DNA of 64,000 nucleotides from Alg239-R122 sp041746135 (GCA_041746135.1 JBGTHQ010000002.1:62001-126000), one strand, 5' to 3'; positions 16,185 to 26,019 are shown, counted from the stretch's first letter. Numbers and translations are program-made. The notes: a model not told the origin generated them from the sequence alone.

Positions 16185-17668
16185 TGCGCTACCTGTGTGC
16201 GCTTGATGCTGGTGACGGTGACGACGGAGCCAGACTTTTCAAAGGTGAAATCGACTGGATCGCCTTTTTTGAAGCCGCGCATCATAGCCGGTTTGGCGAG
16301 TTCGAAACTCATTGTCATGGCTGGCCATTTGATAGCTGGTACAGGACCGTGCGATAATATCACGGCGTCGCCCTTGATCGCCTCGATCTTGCCCGAAGCT
16401 TTATAACCCCCTGCCTTTGCCGGTCTGGCGGGCAACTCTCCTTGCAAAGGCCGCACATCGATGCCTGAAAGGCTGGCTTCGGAATCGACCAGGAACTGTC
16501 CCGATATTATCACATCCTCGCCCGGTGACAAACCCTGGAGAATCTCGGTCTGGCCTCCGCCTTCACGGCCGATTTTGACCTCGGCGGGTCTGTACCGGCC
16601 TTTGCCGCTGGCGAGCATCACCAGCGTTCTTTCGCCCGTCTCTATGATCGCCTCGCTGGGCACCAGGATCGCGGGATTGGTATTGGTTACCAGATCGACC
16701 GTCGCAAACATTCCGGGGCGAAGCTGGCCGCGCGGATTGGGGAGTTCGATCAGCGCGGTGAGCGTTCGGCTTTCGGTCTGCGCGGCAGGCAATATCGCCC
16801 GGACCTTGCCTGTAAACGTCTTGCCGGGAAAACTGGAAAGCTCGGCGATGGCGGTTTGTCCGGGCCGTACGTCCGCCACGCGCGCCTCCGGTACAGCGCC
16901 ATAGAGCCAGACCGTCCCGAGCCCGTTTATTTGAGCAAGCGATTGGCCGGACGATAATGTCATACCCGGTCTGACGCTCAGCGTATCGATGGCACCGCTG
17001 ACGGGCGATCGCACGGTGTAGACCGTTTGTTGCCTGCCGGTCCGGGCAACCTGCCGTATCAACCCCTCGGGCATACCCAGAAGGCGCAACCTCTCGCGTG
17101 CGGCATTGGCAAACGCACTGTTTCCGCTTTTTGCCAACGCAAGATATTCGGCCTGCGCGCCGCCCCAATCGGGCACCAGAATATCGGCGATCGGTGCGCC
17201 TGCGGATATCACATCACCGGGTGCACGGCGATATGTGCGCTCGACAAAGCCTCCGGCACGCGCCTGTACAATGGCTATATCGCGCTCGTTATATTCGATC
17301 GTCCCCGTGATGTTCAGGCTGTTTTCGAGTGTGCCAACCCTGGCCTTGGCGGTGCGTATGCCAAGATTCTGGGCGATGCGCGGGTTGATCGAAATGCCCG
17401 GCGCAGCTTTGGAATCGTTCGCTTCATCTGCATATTTCGGCACCAATTGCATATCCATAAACGGCGATTTTCCCGGCTTGTCGAATTTCTGATCGGGAAA
17501 CATCGGATCGTAATAATACAGTACTTCGCCCTGACCATCAGCCATCTCCAGGGTGTCTTTGTCACCCGATCCGGTTGTGCCAAGCCAGTATCCCCCACCG
17601 GCCGCCAGTACAGCGGCAAGAATTGCAAATGCGCCCCATCGCGCCTTTTCCGTAGCGGGAATCTTCAT
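16181..17668 (-). CDS. cusB: CusB-type periplasmic adaptor fused to a CusF-like domain
   Basis: A 495-residue membrane-fusion protein. An N-terminal membrane anchor (ILAAVLAAGGGYWLG) is followed by a heavy-metal-binding domain (YYYDPMFPDQKFDKPGKSPF, then MDMQLVPKY), the lipoyl/barrel-sandwich and hairpin region, and a beta-barrel. The last 75 residues are a second CusF-like domain with IKWPAMTMSFEL. The fusion places a copper-binding module directly on the adaptor, in addition to the separate CusF gene. It bridges CusA and CusC in the periplasm. It overlaps both neighbours by four bases. Confidence 0.92.
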   Translation of the reverse strand: MKIPATEKARWGAFAILAAVLAAGGGYWLGTTGSGDKDTLEMADGQGEVLYYYDPMFPDQKFDKPGKSPFMDMQLVPKYADEANDSKAAPGISINPRIAQNLGIRTAKARVGTLENSLNITGTIEYNERDIAIVQARAGGFVERTYRRAPGDVISAGAPIADILVPDWGGAQAEYLALAKSGNSAFANAARERLRLLGMPEGLIRQVARTGRQQTVYTVRSPVSGAIDTLSVRPGMTLSSGQSLAQINGLGTVWLYGAVPEARVADVRPGQTAIAELSSFPGKTFTGKVRAILPAAQTESRTLTALIELPNPRGQLRPGMFATVDLVTNTNPAILVPSEAIIETGERTLVMLASGKGRYRPAEVKIGREGGGQTEILQGLSPGEDVIISGQFLVDSEASLSGIDVRPLQGELPARPAKAGGYKASGKIEAIKGDAVILSHGPVPAIKWPAMTMSFELAKPAMMRGFKKGDPVDFTFEKSGSVVTVTSIKRTQVAQ

Positions 17669-18957
17669 GGCATATTCCTGTCATAAGTAAATTTGATGCG
17701 AATCGTGTCGCGCACGAGTGATGCTTCCCGGTCGAGAAGATCGATTTCAGCTTCTGCAAGCGCAATCACGGCATTCAGAGCCGTGCCAAGATCGACGCGG
17801 CCCGCACCGTAGCTGACCCTTTCCAGTTCCGCCTGTGTCTTGGTCAACGGGACCAGAATGTCTTTCGATCGATCCCAGTTTTCGCGAAGTGCGCGGTTGC
17901 CCGCTAGGTCACCGGAAAGCTGCGCAATCAGCTGCCGCTCCACATCCTGGGCCTCCAGCCGTGCCGCATTGGCTTCGAGTATGCGTGCATTGATCAGCGG
18001 ATCCTGCCTTTTCTTTGAAAATAACGGAAGATCGATAGTCACGCCAAGCGAAACATAGCTGCCATATTCCGGCCGCCGCTGGGTAAAGCTGGCATTGACC
18101 CCGAAATCGGGTCGCTTGTTCGCGCGCGCAAGATCGATATCGGATTCGGCGCGCTGTATTCGTGCTTGCTCCACTTCCAATATAGGGAGGGCATCAATTC
18201 CGCTTCTCAGTTCGGATGCTTCAAGAGAGATAAGCGGCGGCCGGCCGGATATTTGTGGATTTTCAAGCCCTGTCCATCGCGACAGAACTGCTTGCGCCTT
18301 TTCCAGTTCGGCTTGGAGCAAGCTGCGCCGGTCGGCAAGCCGTGCCTTTAATCGCTCCGGTTCGAACGCTTGAGACGGCCGTGTGGCGCCCGATGTGAGC
18401 CTGGCGGCGGAGGTCGCGGACAGATCGTCCAGGCTTTTCTGTAGTAAAGTCAGGATATCCAAACGCTGTTTGACATAATAGACATCCACCCACGCGAGCG
18501 CGGAATATAACCCGATATCCTGTATTTCCGCGGACTTTGCCGCACGCGCTATACCAATATCGCTTCGCGCCTGATTTACGCGGGCGCGGCGTTTCGCGGC
18601 ATTGGGAAATTCCTGCGACACGCCGATCCTGCCGCGCGGGAACCCGTCGCGTCCGGGACGAAGAGACGGCTCGAATGGGCCCGCGACTCTCTGATCCAAT
18701 AAATCAATGCTGAGTTTCGGGTCAGGCAACTGGTTGGCAGGTAAAAGTTTGCTTTCGGCAGCCTCTACCTGAAGCGATCGCGCTTCGATTGTCGGGGCAG
18801 TTTCAAGCGCACGCTCGATAGCTTCCTCAAAATCGATCGGTTCTGCAACAGCGGGAAACGCTGCAATCCCGAAGACAAGAGTGTAGACACATACAGTGTG
18901 AAACCGGATGTGGGAGTTTTTCAATGTGCGTTTTATAATCATCTTAACCGCTCGCAT
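17665..18957 (-). CDS. cusC: CusC-like TolC-family outer-membrane efflux protein
   Basis: A 430-residue outer-membrane factor. Signal peptide near residues 18-38 (VYTLVFGIAAFPAVA), then two TolC-type halves with long helices (FEEAIERALETAPTIEARSLQVEAAE; ARIQRAESDIDLARANKRPD) and PDFGVNASFTQRRPEYGSY in the second barrel part. It forms the exit duct for the Cus pump. The start is either ATG 18957 or ATG 18942; the latter has a GAGCGG stretch before it and a tighter signal peptide. It is 142 bases downstream of the small secreted protein that heads the operon. Confidence 0.88.
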   Translation of the reverse strand: MRAVKMIIKRTLKNSHIRFHTVCVYTLVFGIAAFPAVAEPIDFEEAIERALETAPTIEARSLQVEAAESKLLPANQLPDPKLSIDLLDQRVAGPFEPSLRPGRDGFPRGRIGVSQEFPNAAKRRARVNQARSDIGIARAAKSAEIQDIGLYSALAWVDVYYVKQRLDILTLLQKSLDDLSATSAARLTSGATRPSQAFEPERLKARLADRRSLLQAELEKAQAVLSRWTGLENPQISGRPPLISLEASELRSGIDALPILEVEQARIQRAESDIDLARANKRPDFGVNASFTQRRPEYGSYVSLGVTIDLPLFSKKRQDPLINARILEANAARLEAQDVERQLIAQLSGDLAGNRALRENWDRSKDILVPLTKTQAELERVSYGAGRVDLGTALNAVIALAEAEIDLLDREASLVRDTIRIKFTYDRNMP

Positions 18958-19099
18958 GGTTGCAAGTTACAGATCAGGATCGAGTAGACGGATTTCGCCT
19001 AGCTGCTCGATCGTTGAGCTTGAGTGGCACGAGACATTATCTGGCTGTGCAGATAAGACTATGCAGCAAAAGGAGGTCAGAGCGCGAGGCTCTGGCCTG

Positions 19100-19468
19100 C
19101 TATGCGATGGACGGTTTGGGGGGTTTTATTTCCGGAATGGCTTTATGCTCCATCGGAGCATATTGGTGTCCGAAGACGTGGTCAGGCGAAACCATGGCGA
19201 TCCTGTCCACCATTTGGCTGCGGAAACCCGCCGTGGCTGGCGAATATGTACACTGAAGCATCAGAGCACAGTCATCATCGCCGCAAGGTGCTTCCTTCTT
19301 GTTTTCATCATCCGAGCCAGAGGCTTTCATATCAGGACAATCAGACATGGCCCTAAAATCTGGCGCATCCGCTGCAATCGGCTGGCACGGTGCATTGGCC
19401 AAAGCCTGGCCGGAAAATCCGATCAGAGCCAATCCCAATAGAAGCATATGGAGTATATTTCTCACCAC
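19100..19468 (-). CDS. Small secreted Cys/Met/His-containing protein heading the cus operon
   Basis: A protein of up to 122 residues with a signal peptide (ILHMLLLGLALIGFSGQALA). The mature part has six Cys (residues of about 28-87: PCQP, SDCPDM, APCGDDDC, LQC) and several Met and His, and no known domain. Its place as first gene of the copper efflux operon suggests a periplasmic metal-binding or sensing role, like the small copper-induced proteins seen at other copper loci; this is inference. The start is uncertain: GTG 19468 or 19465 keep the Arg of the signal peptide, whereas ATG 19447 would leave a short leader behind the promoter found here. Confidence 0.68.
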   Translation of the reverse strand: MVRNILHMLLLGLALIGFSGQALANAPCQPIAADAPDFRAMSDCPDMKASGSDDENKKEAPCGDDDCALMLQCTYSPATAGFRSQMVDRIAMVSPDHVFGHQYAPMEHKAIPEIKPPKPSIA

Positions 19469-19474
19469 CCCTTA

Positions 19475-19509
19475 AGTATTCGACTTTTCTGCTATACCGT
19501 CAAGGTATA
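19475..19509 (-). promoter_or_regulatory. Promoter with palindrome over the -35 box, cus operon
   Basis: On the minus strand TTGACG (19503-19498) and AATACT (19480-19475) are 17 bases apart, a fair sigma-70 promoter. The -35 lies inside a perfect palindrome TATACC-TTGAC-GGTATA (19509-19493). A regulator bound there would block or bend the promoter. A copper-responsive repressor or MerR-type activator is a natural guess; none is encoded in the window. Transcription would start close to 19468. Confidence 0.5.
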
Positions 19510-19712
19510 TTAGCGGTCATTACCGAAACAGGATTGCGAATACGGTTGACACAAAGAACATGGTTTCGGGATCGCTCGTATAAAGGATCAGACGTCCGCC
19601 GTGCCATTATGATGTTAAATAACGAACCAATACGAACCGTCAATCATGTTTTGTCTTAAGGCAGGGCATCAGGATCAGAATCTATAGTCTGAGAGATAAC
19701 AGGAGTTTGAAC

Positions 19713-21197
19713 TTGCCCGAAACTACAACAAACAGTCTTGCAAATTCCGACAGCCTTGGGACCCCAGAGAGAGGATATAGAAGCCACAATTATCGAAAAT
19801 ACATATTGGGGATGCTCCTTACGGTTTACATCTTCAATTTCATAGACCGCACGATAATCAATATCTTAACCGAACCCATTAAAGAATCATTCGGCGTCGA
19901 AGATTGGCAAATGGGGCTACTGGGTGGCCCCGCTTTTGCAATCCTCTACACGTTTGTCGGCATTCCTGTTGCCCGTTTTTCAGAGAGACACCACCGTGTG
20001 TGGATCATTGCCGCTTCGGTGGCACTGTGGAGCCTCATGACTGCTTTATGTGGGTTTGCGACTAGTTTTATTGCGCTTTTTATTTTCCGTATCGGTGTAA
20101 GCATCGGCGAAGCAGGGTGCTCGCCGCCCGCCAATTCCATCATTGCAGATTATTTCGTCCCTTCAGAACGTTCCACAGCGGTTTCGGTCTATGCGCTGGG
20201 GATTCCTCTTGGCGGTATGGTGGCCTATGTCTTTGGCGGTTTTATTGTCGGCAGTCTTGATGGTGCTTCAATCGGCGCGTTGCTGACCAGTTGGAATTGG
20301 ACATGGGCTGCGAATACATTTGATTGGCAGAATATAGAAGGCTGGCGCGTGGCCTTTGTCGTTGTCGGAATTCCCGGCATCATTGTCGCAATACTCGTAA
20401 AAATGACGATCAAGGAACCTCCCCGCGGCTATACAGATCCGCCAGAGTTACAGAATAAAGAGCAAGTTAGCTTTCGTGAAGTATTGCAGATATTGACTGC
20501 CAAACCGTCCTACTGGCACGTCACAATCGGGGTAACTATCGCATCGTTTGTCAATTACGGCGTGGGTCAGTTTTTCGTTTCCTTCCTGATCCGCACACAT
20601 GAAATGTCGCTCTTCGATGCGTCGGTAAAAGTCGCGATGGTATTGGCCGTGATGGCCTCCATCGGCACGTTCATGTCCGGCTATCTGGCGGATAAATATG
20701 GGGGGCGTTTTCCCAAGGCGCTCGCCTGGATTCCGATGATTGCGTTGCTGGGTTCTACGCCAATGTTTATAATCGGCTATTTACTGGAATCCTTATGGCT
20801 GGCCATTCCGATTTTGATGATCGGCCAGATGCTGCTTTATACTTATCTTTGCCCGCTATATGCCGTACCAAGCGGTGTTGTGGATAGCCGTATGCGTGCC
20901 ACTTCCGTAGCAATAACATTATTTATTGTTAACCTGTTTGGCTATGGCCTGGGGCCACCGCTGATCGGCGGGCTCTCGACAATATTAAATTCAACATTTC
21001 TGTCCGGCATAGACCCAGGCCTAACGTTGGAAGCCTGCAAAGCGACAAATCTGGCAGCGACTGTTCAGGCCGTTTGCGATACAGCCAATGCAAGGGGGCT
21101 GCAATGGTCCATGATTATTTTCAAATGCCTCTACTTATGGGCGGTTGTTCACTTCTATTTGGCCAGCCGCACCATTCAGCGCGACATGGGCCGGTGA
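19713..21197 (+). CDS. MFS transporter, spinster-like family
   Basis: A 494-residue major facilitator with 12 predicted membrane segments. The first loop carries FIDRTIINILTEPIKESFG, ending in the usual GxxADR-like region replaced by GIPVARFSERHHR. The style (YRKYILGMLLTVYIFNFIDR, GEAGCSPPANSIIADYF) matches bacterial spinster-type MFS proteins, which in sphingomonads often accompany uptake or catabolic genes. The substrate is unknown. TTG 19713 is preferred to TTG 19707, because AGGAG then lies seven bases upstream; there is no usable ATG. It converges on the next receptor gene. Confidence 0.85.
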   Translation: MPETTTNSLANSDSLGTPERGYRSHNYRKYILGMLLTVYIFNFIDRTIINILTEPIKESFGVEDWQMGLLGGPAFAILYTFVGIPVARFSERHHRVWIIAASVALWSLMTALCGFATSFIALFIFRIGVSIGEAGCSPPANSIIADYFVPSERSTAVSVYALGIPLGGMVAYVFGGFIVGSLDGASIGALLTSWNWTWAANTFDWQNIEGWRVAFVVVGIPGIIVAILVKMTIKEPPRGYTDPPELQNKEQVSFREVLQILTAKPSYWHVTIGVTIASFVNYGVGQFFVSFLIRTHEMSLFDASVKVAMVLAVMASIGTFMSGYLADKYGGRFPKALAWIPMIALLGSTPMFIIGYLLESLWLAIPILMIGQMLLYTYLCPLYAVPSGVVDSRMRATSVAITLFIVNLFGYGLGPPLIGGLSTILNSTFLSGIDPGLTLEACKATNLAATVQAVCDTANARGLQWSMIIFKCLYLWAVVHFYLASRTIQRDMGR

Positions 21198-21438
21198 TCG
21201 CAATGGAGGGGGGATACAAATGTTTCTTCCCCCTCTGGTAGCAATTGCCGAGGAAAATGGTATCATCAACGGGTTTTTGGCCAATCCCCGGGCCCCCCTG
21301 CTCCGGCATAATGGCCTTTCTGTTGAACCGAATACTTCCAGTTTATGGCATAGCCACCTACGGCCATTTTCGTGCATTTTCCCATTTCCTTGAAAAAGGG
21401 ATACATCCTATCGGCCATAGGCTTTCACTTGGTGACTC

Positions 21439-23466
21439 TTATCGCTCGAATTTCAATCCGATCCAGAATGTTTGCGGTGTTCCCAAATCGGTGGCGTCGC
21501 CGCTAATACGGGTGACGACTTTCTCGTCGAAAATATTTTCCGCGCGGCCAATGCCTGAAAAACCCGCTCCCAATGGAACCGACAGATAAGCATCCAGCGT
21601 CAGTGCGTCGGGTAGCTTCACGCTTTCGAGATCGTCTTCGAACTGGCTGCCAATATAGCGCAACGTGGCGGAAAAGCGCAGATCGTCCGAGGGTTGCCAG
21701 GCAAAAGTGGCGCTGCCCAGATATTCGGGCGACTGCGCGGGCCGCAAGCCGTCGAGCGCAGCAGACGTTCCCGATCCGCGCACCTTGCTGTCGCTATAGG
21801 CGCCCGATGCGCGCAGGCTGAACGCATCTTTTTGCAGCTTAGCGGCGAGTTCGATTCCCTTGGCGAGAATGGAATCCACATTCTGCCGCTGACGCAAGTT
21901 CGGCCCCAAGGTTACATTAGCGATCGCATCGTCCAGCCGGTTTATATAAACCGTGGCACTGAAATCCCAAAAAGCCGAAGGCGTATAGTCGAACCCGATT
22001 TCTGCCCCGCGCAGTTTTTCGATATCCAGATTTTCGTTGGCCTGCGTCACGACCGGGAAAACGGCAAAGGGACGGTATAGTTCGTTGAGCGTCGGCAGGC
22101 GAAAGCCCGTATAGCCGGCGGCGCGCAGATAAAGTCCGCCTGGCGCATTGTATAAAAGCCCGCCGCGAAAGCTGCTCTGCCAATCGTAAGACCCGGCGAA
22201 ATCCTGATCAACCGTGCGCACACCTGCGGCCGTGGCCGAACGGAAAAAACCGTCGCGGATCGACCAGTGGTCGGCGCGCACGCCGCCGGTGAGGACAAGA
22301 TTGCCCAGCGTCCAGTCGTCCTCGACAAAAAATCCGGTGGTGACATTGCGCCCGCCGGCATTACGGCGCGCGGTGACCGCACCGCTGAATGCGTTAAAGG
22401 CATCTTCGAACAACTCGCCATCGGATATGCGCGTATCCACCCCAAAACGCAGCACATGGTCGTCGCCCACGGGCGGCCGGATTTCCAGCTTTCCGCCAAG
22501 CCCCGTCGAGGGGGTCTTGCGCTGGTCGAGTACCTTGACGAACCGCGTCGAGCTGATCACGACATTGGAAAAATTGCGCGCCTGTACGTAAGCCAGCGCG
22601 TCGATCTGCCACGGTCCGCGCGAAAGGAACCTCAGGCTCGCATCCTGGCCTTCACTCTCGCTGTCGGCCCCGGCAAAACGCAGCGTGCGATCATCGCGGA
22701 AAACGAGCATGCGCGCTTGCAGTTCGCTATCGTCCGATAGCGGCGCGACGCCGCGAATGCCCGCCGACCAGTTTTCATAAGCGGCCCGCACATCGGTGCT
22801 GTCGCGCAAGTTTTCAGGAGTCGTGAAAAACCCGTCGCCGCTATCATAGCGGCCGGAAACCGTGACAAATCCGCTGCCGAGTGATTGTGCTGCGTTGGTA
22901 CTGATTTCTGCGGCGTCGTTGCTGCCGTAAAAGCCTTGTGCGGAAAGGCCCGGCAGACTGTTGAGACCCGCGCTTTCGAGCTCGATAATGCCCGCCACTG
23001 CACCGGCGCCAAAAGCACCGGCCCCGCCGCCGCGCGTTACGCGGGCGCTCGCCAGGCGGTCGGGAGAAAGGGCGTTAAAAGGGATATAGCCAAAAAACGG
23101 GTCGGCCTGCGGCACGCCATCGAGCAGCACGAGTGTGCGGCTGGACGCATTGCCCCCCAACGAACGCAAGGTCGCGCCCTGCGCCGATGGATTGGCCGAG
23201 CGGCTGTCCGAACGCCGGAACTGCTGGAAACCGGCGACATCGGCCAGAATATTCTCCAGCCTGTTCGAGGCCTCGCTCGTCAATCGGTCCTGATTGATTA
23301 GGACCGAGCCGTAAGCGGGGGTTCCGGGCGGCTGGGGCAGTGCAGTGCCGGTAACGACGATAACCGTATCGTTCTCGCCCTCTTCCGCGCGCGCGTTGCG
23401 TTCTTTGCATTCCGCAGATTCGCATTGCATGGACATGAGCAACAGTAAGGGCACGGTAACGGACAT
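21439..23466 (-). CDS. TonB-dependent outer-membrane receptor
   Basis: A 675-residue receptor. After a short hydrophobic leader (VTVPLLLLMSM) comes a TonB-box-like DTVIVVTGTAL, a plug domain (RLENILADVAGFQQFRRSDSRS ... LRSLGGNASSRTLVLLDGVPQ) and a 22-strand barrel ending in ...FWIGLKFER with a terminal Phe-x-x motif slightly off the usual aromatic end. The plug style is that of small BtuB/CirA-like receptors for vitamins, metal complexes or siderophores. AAGGAA precedes the ATG by seven bases. It faces away from the siderophore receptor across a 327-base control region. The ligand cannot be read from sequence. Confidence 0.88.
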   Translation of the reverse strand: MSVTVPLLLLMSMQCESAECKERNARAEEGENDTVIVVTGTALPQPPGTPAYGSVLINQDRLTSEASNRLENILADVAGFQQFRRSDSRSANPSAQGATLRSLGGNASSRTLVLLDGVPQADPFFGYIPFNALSPDRLASARVTRGGGAGAFGAGAVAGIIELESAGLNSLPGLSAQGFYGSNDAAEISTNAAQSLGSGFVTVSGRYDSGDGFFTTPENLRDSTDVRAAYENWSAGIRGVAPLSDDSELQARMLVFRDDRTLRFAGADSESEGQDASLRFLSRGPWQIDALAYVQARNFSNVVISSTRFVKVLDQRKTPSTGLGGKLEIRPPVGDDHVLRFGVDTRISDGELFEDAFNAFSGAVTARRNAGGRNVTTGFFVEDDWTLGNLVLTGGVRADHWSIRDGFFRSATAAGVRTVDQDFAGSYDWQSSFRGGLLYNAPGGLYLRAAGYTGFRLPTLNELYRPFAVFPVVTQANENLDIEKLRGAEIGFDYTPSAFWDFSATVYINRLDDAIANVTLGPNLRQRQNVDSILAKGIELAAKLQKDAFSLRASGAYSDSKVRGSGTSAALDGLRPAQSPEYLGSATFAWQPSDDLRFSATLRYIGSQFEDDLESVKLPDALTLDAYLSVPLGAGFSGIGRAENIFDEKVVTRISGDATDLGTPQTFWIGLKFER

Positions 23467-23793
23467 TCATTGGTTCCTTCAGAAAAGGTAGGTTTCCATA
23501 ATAGAGGCGTGCCTTAGACAACAATAGTGATTGTTGGACTAGGAATGAAATATATGCGCCTGCGCTTATTTCGCCGACACAGTGCAAATTCTGTGTGTTG
23601 TACGTAGCTAAGCCTTTACATCGCCATCAATTTTATATGGTAGGCGGATCAGTGAAGATATGTCTGCACTCTCGTCGCGGCAGACGGCAATGCCATGCGT
23701 AGATGCTCCCAAAACGCAAAATATAATATGGCTTGCAGCTCGCCAAGTTCCTGCTAATGACTTGCAATAACGACAGCCCCAAGGAAAGATCAG
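23467..23793. promoter_or_regulatory. Divergent control region between two TonB receptor genes
   Basis: It holds a perfect inverted repeat CAACAAT-AGTG-ATTGTTG at 23519-23536, 53 bases before the start of the minus-strand receptor. It also holds TGCTAATGACTTGCA at 23752-23766, 28 bases before the plus-strand receptor, which resembles the alpha-proteobacterial Fur/Irr-type box (TGCnAATnnnTTGCA). Iron control of the siderophore receptor would be expected. Both sites are read by eye only. Confidence 0.45.
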
Positions 23794-25980
23794 ATGTACA
23801 TTCGCGCCTTCAGGACCGCAGCTCTATGTTCGGCATTGTCCACACTCACGTCAGCCGTCCCGCTTTATGCTCAGCAAAATGCGGACAAAGAAGGCCGTTC
23901 GCAAACCTTGCAGACGACCCGCGCCGGGGATACAATCATCGTTACGGCAAAGGCATATGTTCCGGACGAAAACCTTTCGGTCAATAAAACCGACATTCCC
24001 CTTATCCAGTCGCCGCAGTCTGTTTCGGTCATATCACGGGACCAGATCGATTTGCTCAACTTCATCGATGTGCAGCAAGCCGTGCGATATTCGGCCGGTG
24101 TGACAGGCGAAAATTATGGCCCTGATCTGCGCTATGATTTTCTCACAGTGCGCGGATTTATTCCCAAACAATATATTGATGGACTGGTTGCACCCTCCAC
24201 GACCACGATTGCTTCAACCGGTGTCGACCTGTACGCGTTTGAATCGGTCGAAATCCTGAAGGGCCCGGTATCCGCGCTTTATGGCAGCACACCCCCCGGC
24301 GGAATTTACAATGAGACATCGCGCCGCGCCAGCCCCGTATTGGGCGGAGAAATTCGCGCAAAAGTCGGGACGGACGATTATTACGAGCTGGCCGGGACCA
24401 TCACCGGCCCCGTTACACAGCGTATATCCGCGCGGTTGACGGGTCTCTATCTCAACCGGGGCGCGGAACGTGACTTTGTCGACGCGGAACGCATTTTGGT
24501 CGCGCCGACAGTTTCCATCGACATGGGTTCCGCGACAGAATTGACCGTCAGTGGATACTATCAAAAAGACACGGTCAACGGAGATACGAACGGTTTCCTG
24601 CCAGTCGAAGGAACACTATTGCCCAATCCCAATGGTCCGCTGCCGCGCAGTGTCAATTTGGGCGATCCCGGCAATCGCTACGAGCGCGATCAATATGCGG
24701 TCGGCGCATCTTTCTCTCACCGTTTCTCCCCCTATGTCTCTGTCGTTTCGTCCATCCGCTATAATGATTATGAGGAGCAAACGCCGCAAAATATATACGG
24801 TGGCGGCGGGTTCACCAATCGCACCGATCCGGGACGGCCTGATTTTTTTCGCACGGTCGGACGGTTCAACTTTACTTATGCGGAAGAGGTCGAAAGCCTG
24901 TCCTCCGATACGCGCATCGATGCGGAATTTGAAACGGGCGCGTTCACGCATAAAATAATTGCAGGCGTTGACTATCGCCGCGTTGTGAATGATGCGGCAT
25001 TTGGCTTCTTTTTCGATCCAGCGCCGATCGATGCGTTCGATCCGGTCTATACACTTATCAACACGCCAGCCGATCTGTACCCGACACCGTTTAACGACCA
25101 GAGGCTGCGCCAGACAGGCATATATGCCCAGGATCACATTGGGATTGGCAATCTGTTCCTGACATTGGGCGCGCGCCACGATTGGGTGAATATAGAAAAC
25201 GGCACCACGGATACGGAGACGGATCAAAGGGCGTTTACATGGCGGGCTGGCCTTAATTATGTTACCGACAGCGGCATTGCGCCCTATCTGAGCTATGCAC
25301 GTTCGTTTGAACCGGTTCTGGGCATTGACGGGGTTACCAATCAGCCTTTCGAGGAAAGCCGGGGCGAGCAGTTTGAAGGCGGCATCAAATATGATGGTCG
25401 CAGGCTGAGCGGTAATATTGATCTATTTGCAACGGCGGCTATTTTCCATATTCGTCAGACAAATGTCGTGAGCACGGCCCCCTCCACGATACCGGTTTTC
25501 GGGACGCAGTCGGGCGAAGTCGAGGCAACGGGGGTCGAACTGGAATTCGTCGCTCGTATCAACGATCAGGTCGCGTTGAATGGCTCTTACAGTTTTACGG
25601 ACAGCGAAGTGACCGCCAACGCCAATGTACCTGTAGAGATCGGCGAACCATTGCCTGTTACGCCGCGCCATCGCTTCGCCCTGTTCGGCAATTACACAGT
25701 GCAACAGGGTTCCCTGGGCGGCTTGGGAGTTGGCGCAGGGGTTCGTTACAGCAGCAAGAGCGCAGGCAGTTTACCCGGTCCATTCAATCCGGTCGTGTTT
25801 GCGGGCGATGCCTCGCTGCTGTTCGACGCCATTGTCAGTTATGATACGCCCGATTGGCGCTTTGCCCTGAATGGATCGAACATATTCGATCAGCGTTACG
25901 TTGGCCGCTGTGCCAGTGCGACCGGCTGCAATTTCGGAGCGGGACGGCAGGTTATCGCAACCGCCACATATAAATTTTAA
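23794..25980 (+). CDS. TonB-dependent siderophore receptor (FhuA/FecA type)
   Basis: A 728-residue receptor with signal peptide (residues 1-28, ending PLYAQ), a TonB-box region (DTIIVTAKAY), a plug with the siderophore-receptor phrases TDIPLIQSPQSVSVISRDQI, VRGFIPKQYIDGL and ILKGPVSALYGSTPPGGIYN, and a barrel ending in ...ATYKF with terminal Phe. These phrases define the TonB siderophore subfamily for ferric hydroxamates, catecholates or citrates. AAGGAAAG precedes the ATG. The next gene encodes a PepSY membrane protein 39 bases downstream, a pairing typical of siderophore uptake. Confidence 0.93.
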   Translation: MYIRAFRTAALCSALSTLTSAVPLYAQQNADKEGRSQTLQTTRAGDTIIVTAKAYVPDENLSVNKTDIPLIQSPQSVSVISRDQIDLLNFIDVQQAVRYSAGVTGENYGPDLRYDFLTVRGFIPKQYIDGLVAPSTTTIASTGVDLYAFESVEILKGPVSALYGSTPPGGIYNETSRRASPVLGGEIRAKVGTDDYYELAGTITGPVTQRISARLTGLYLNRGAERDFVDAERILVAPTVSIDMGSATELTVSGYYQKDTVNGDTNGFLPVEGTLLPNPNGPLPRSVNLGDPGNRYERDQYAVGASFSHRFSPYVSVVSSIRYNDYEEQTPQNIYGGGGFTNRTDPGRPDFFRTVGRFNFTYAEEVESLSSDTRIDAEFETGAFTHKIIAGVDYRRVVNDAAFGFFFDPAPIDAFDPVYTLINTPADLYPTPFNDQRLRQTGIYAQDHIGIGNLFLTLGARHDWVNIENGTTDTETDQRAFTWRAGLNYVTDSGIAPYLSYARSFEPVLGIDGVTNQPFEESRGEQFEGGIKYDGRRLSGNIDLFATAAIFHIRQTNVVSTAPSTIPVFGTQSGEVEATGVELEFVARINDQVALNGSYSFTDSEVTANANVPVEIGEPLPVTPRHRFALFGNYTVQQGSLGGLGVGAGVRYSSKSAGSLPGPFNPVVFAGDASLLFDAIVSYDTPDWRFALNGSNIFDQRYVGRCASATGCNFGAGRQVIATATYKF

Positions 25981-26019
25981 TCGATGGCAGCTCCTGTGGA
26001 CCGGATACAATAAAGCGCA

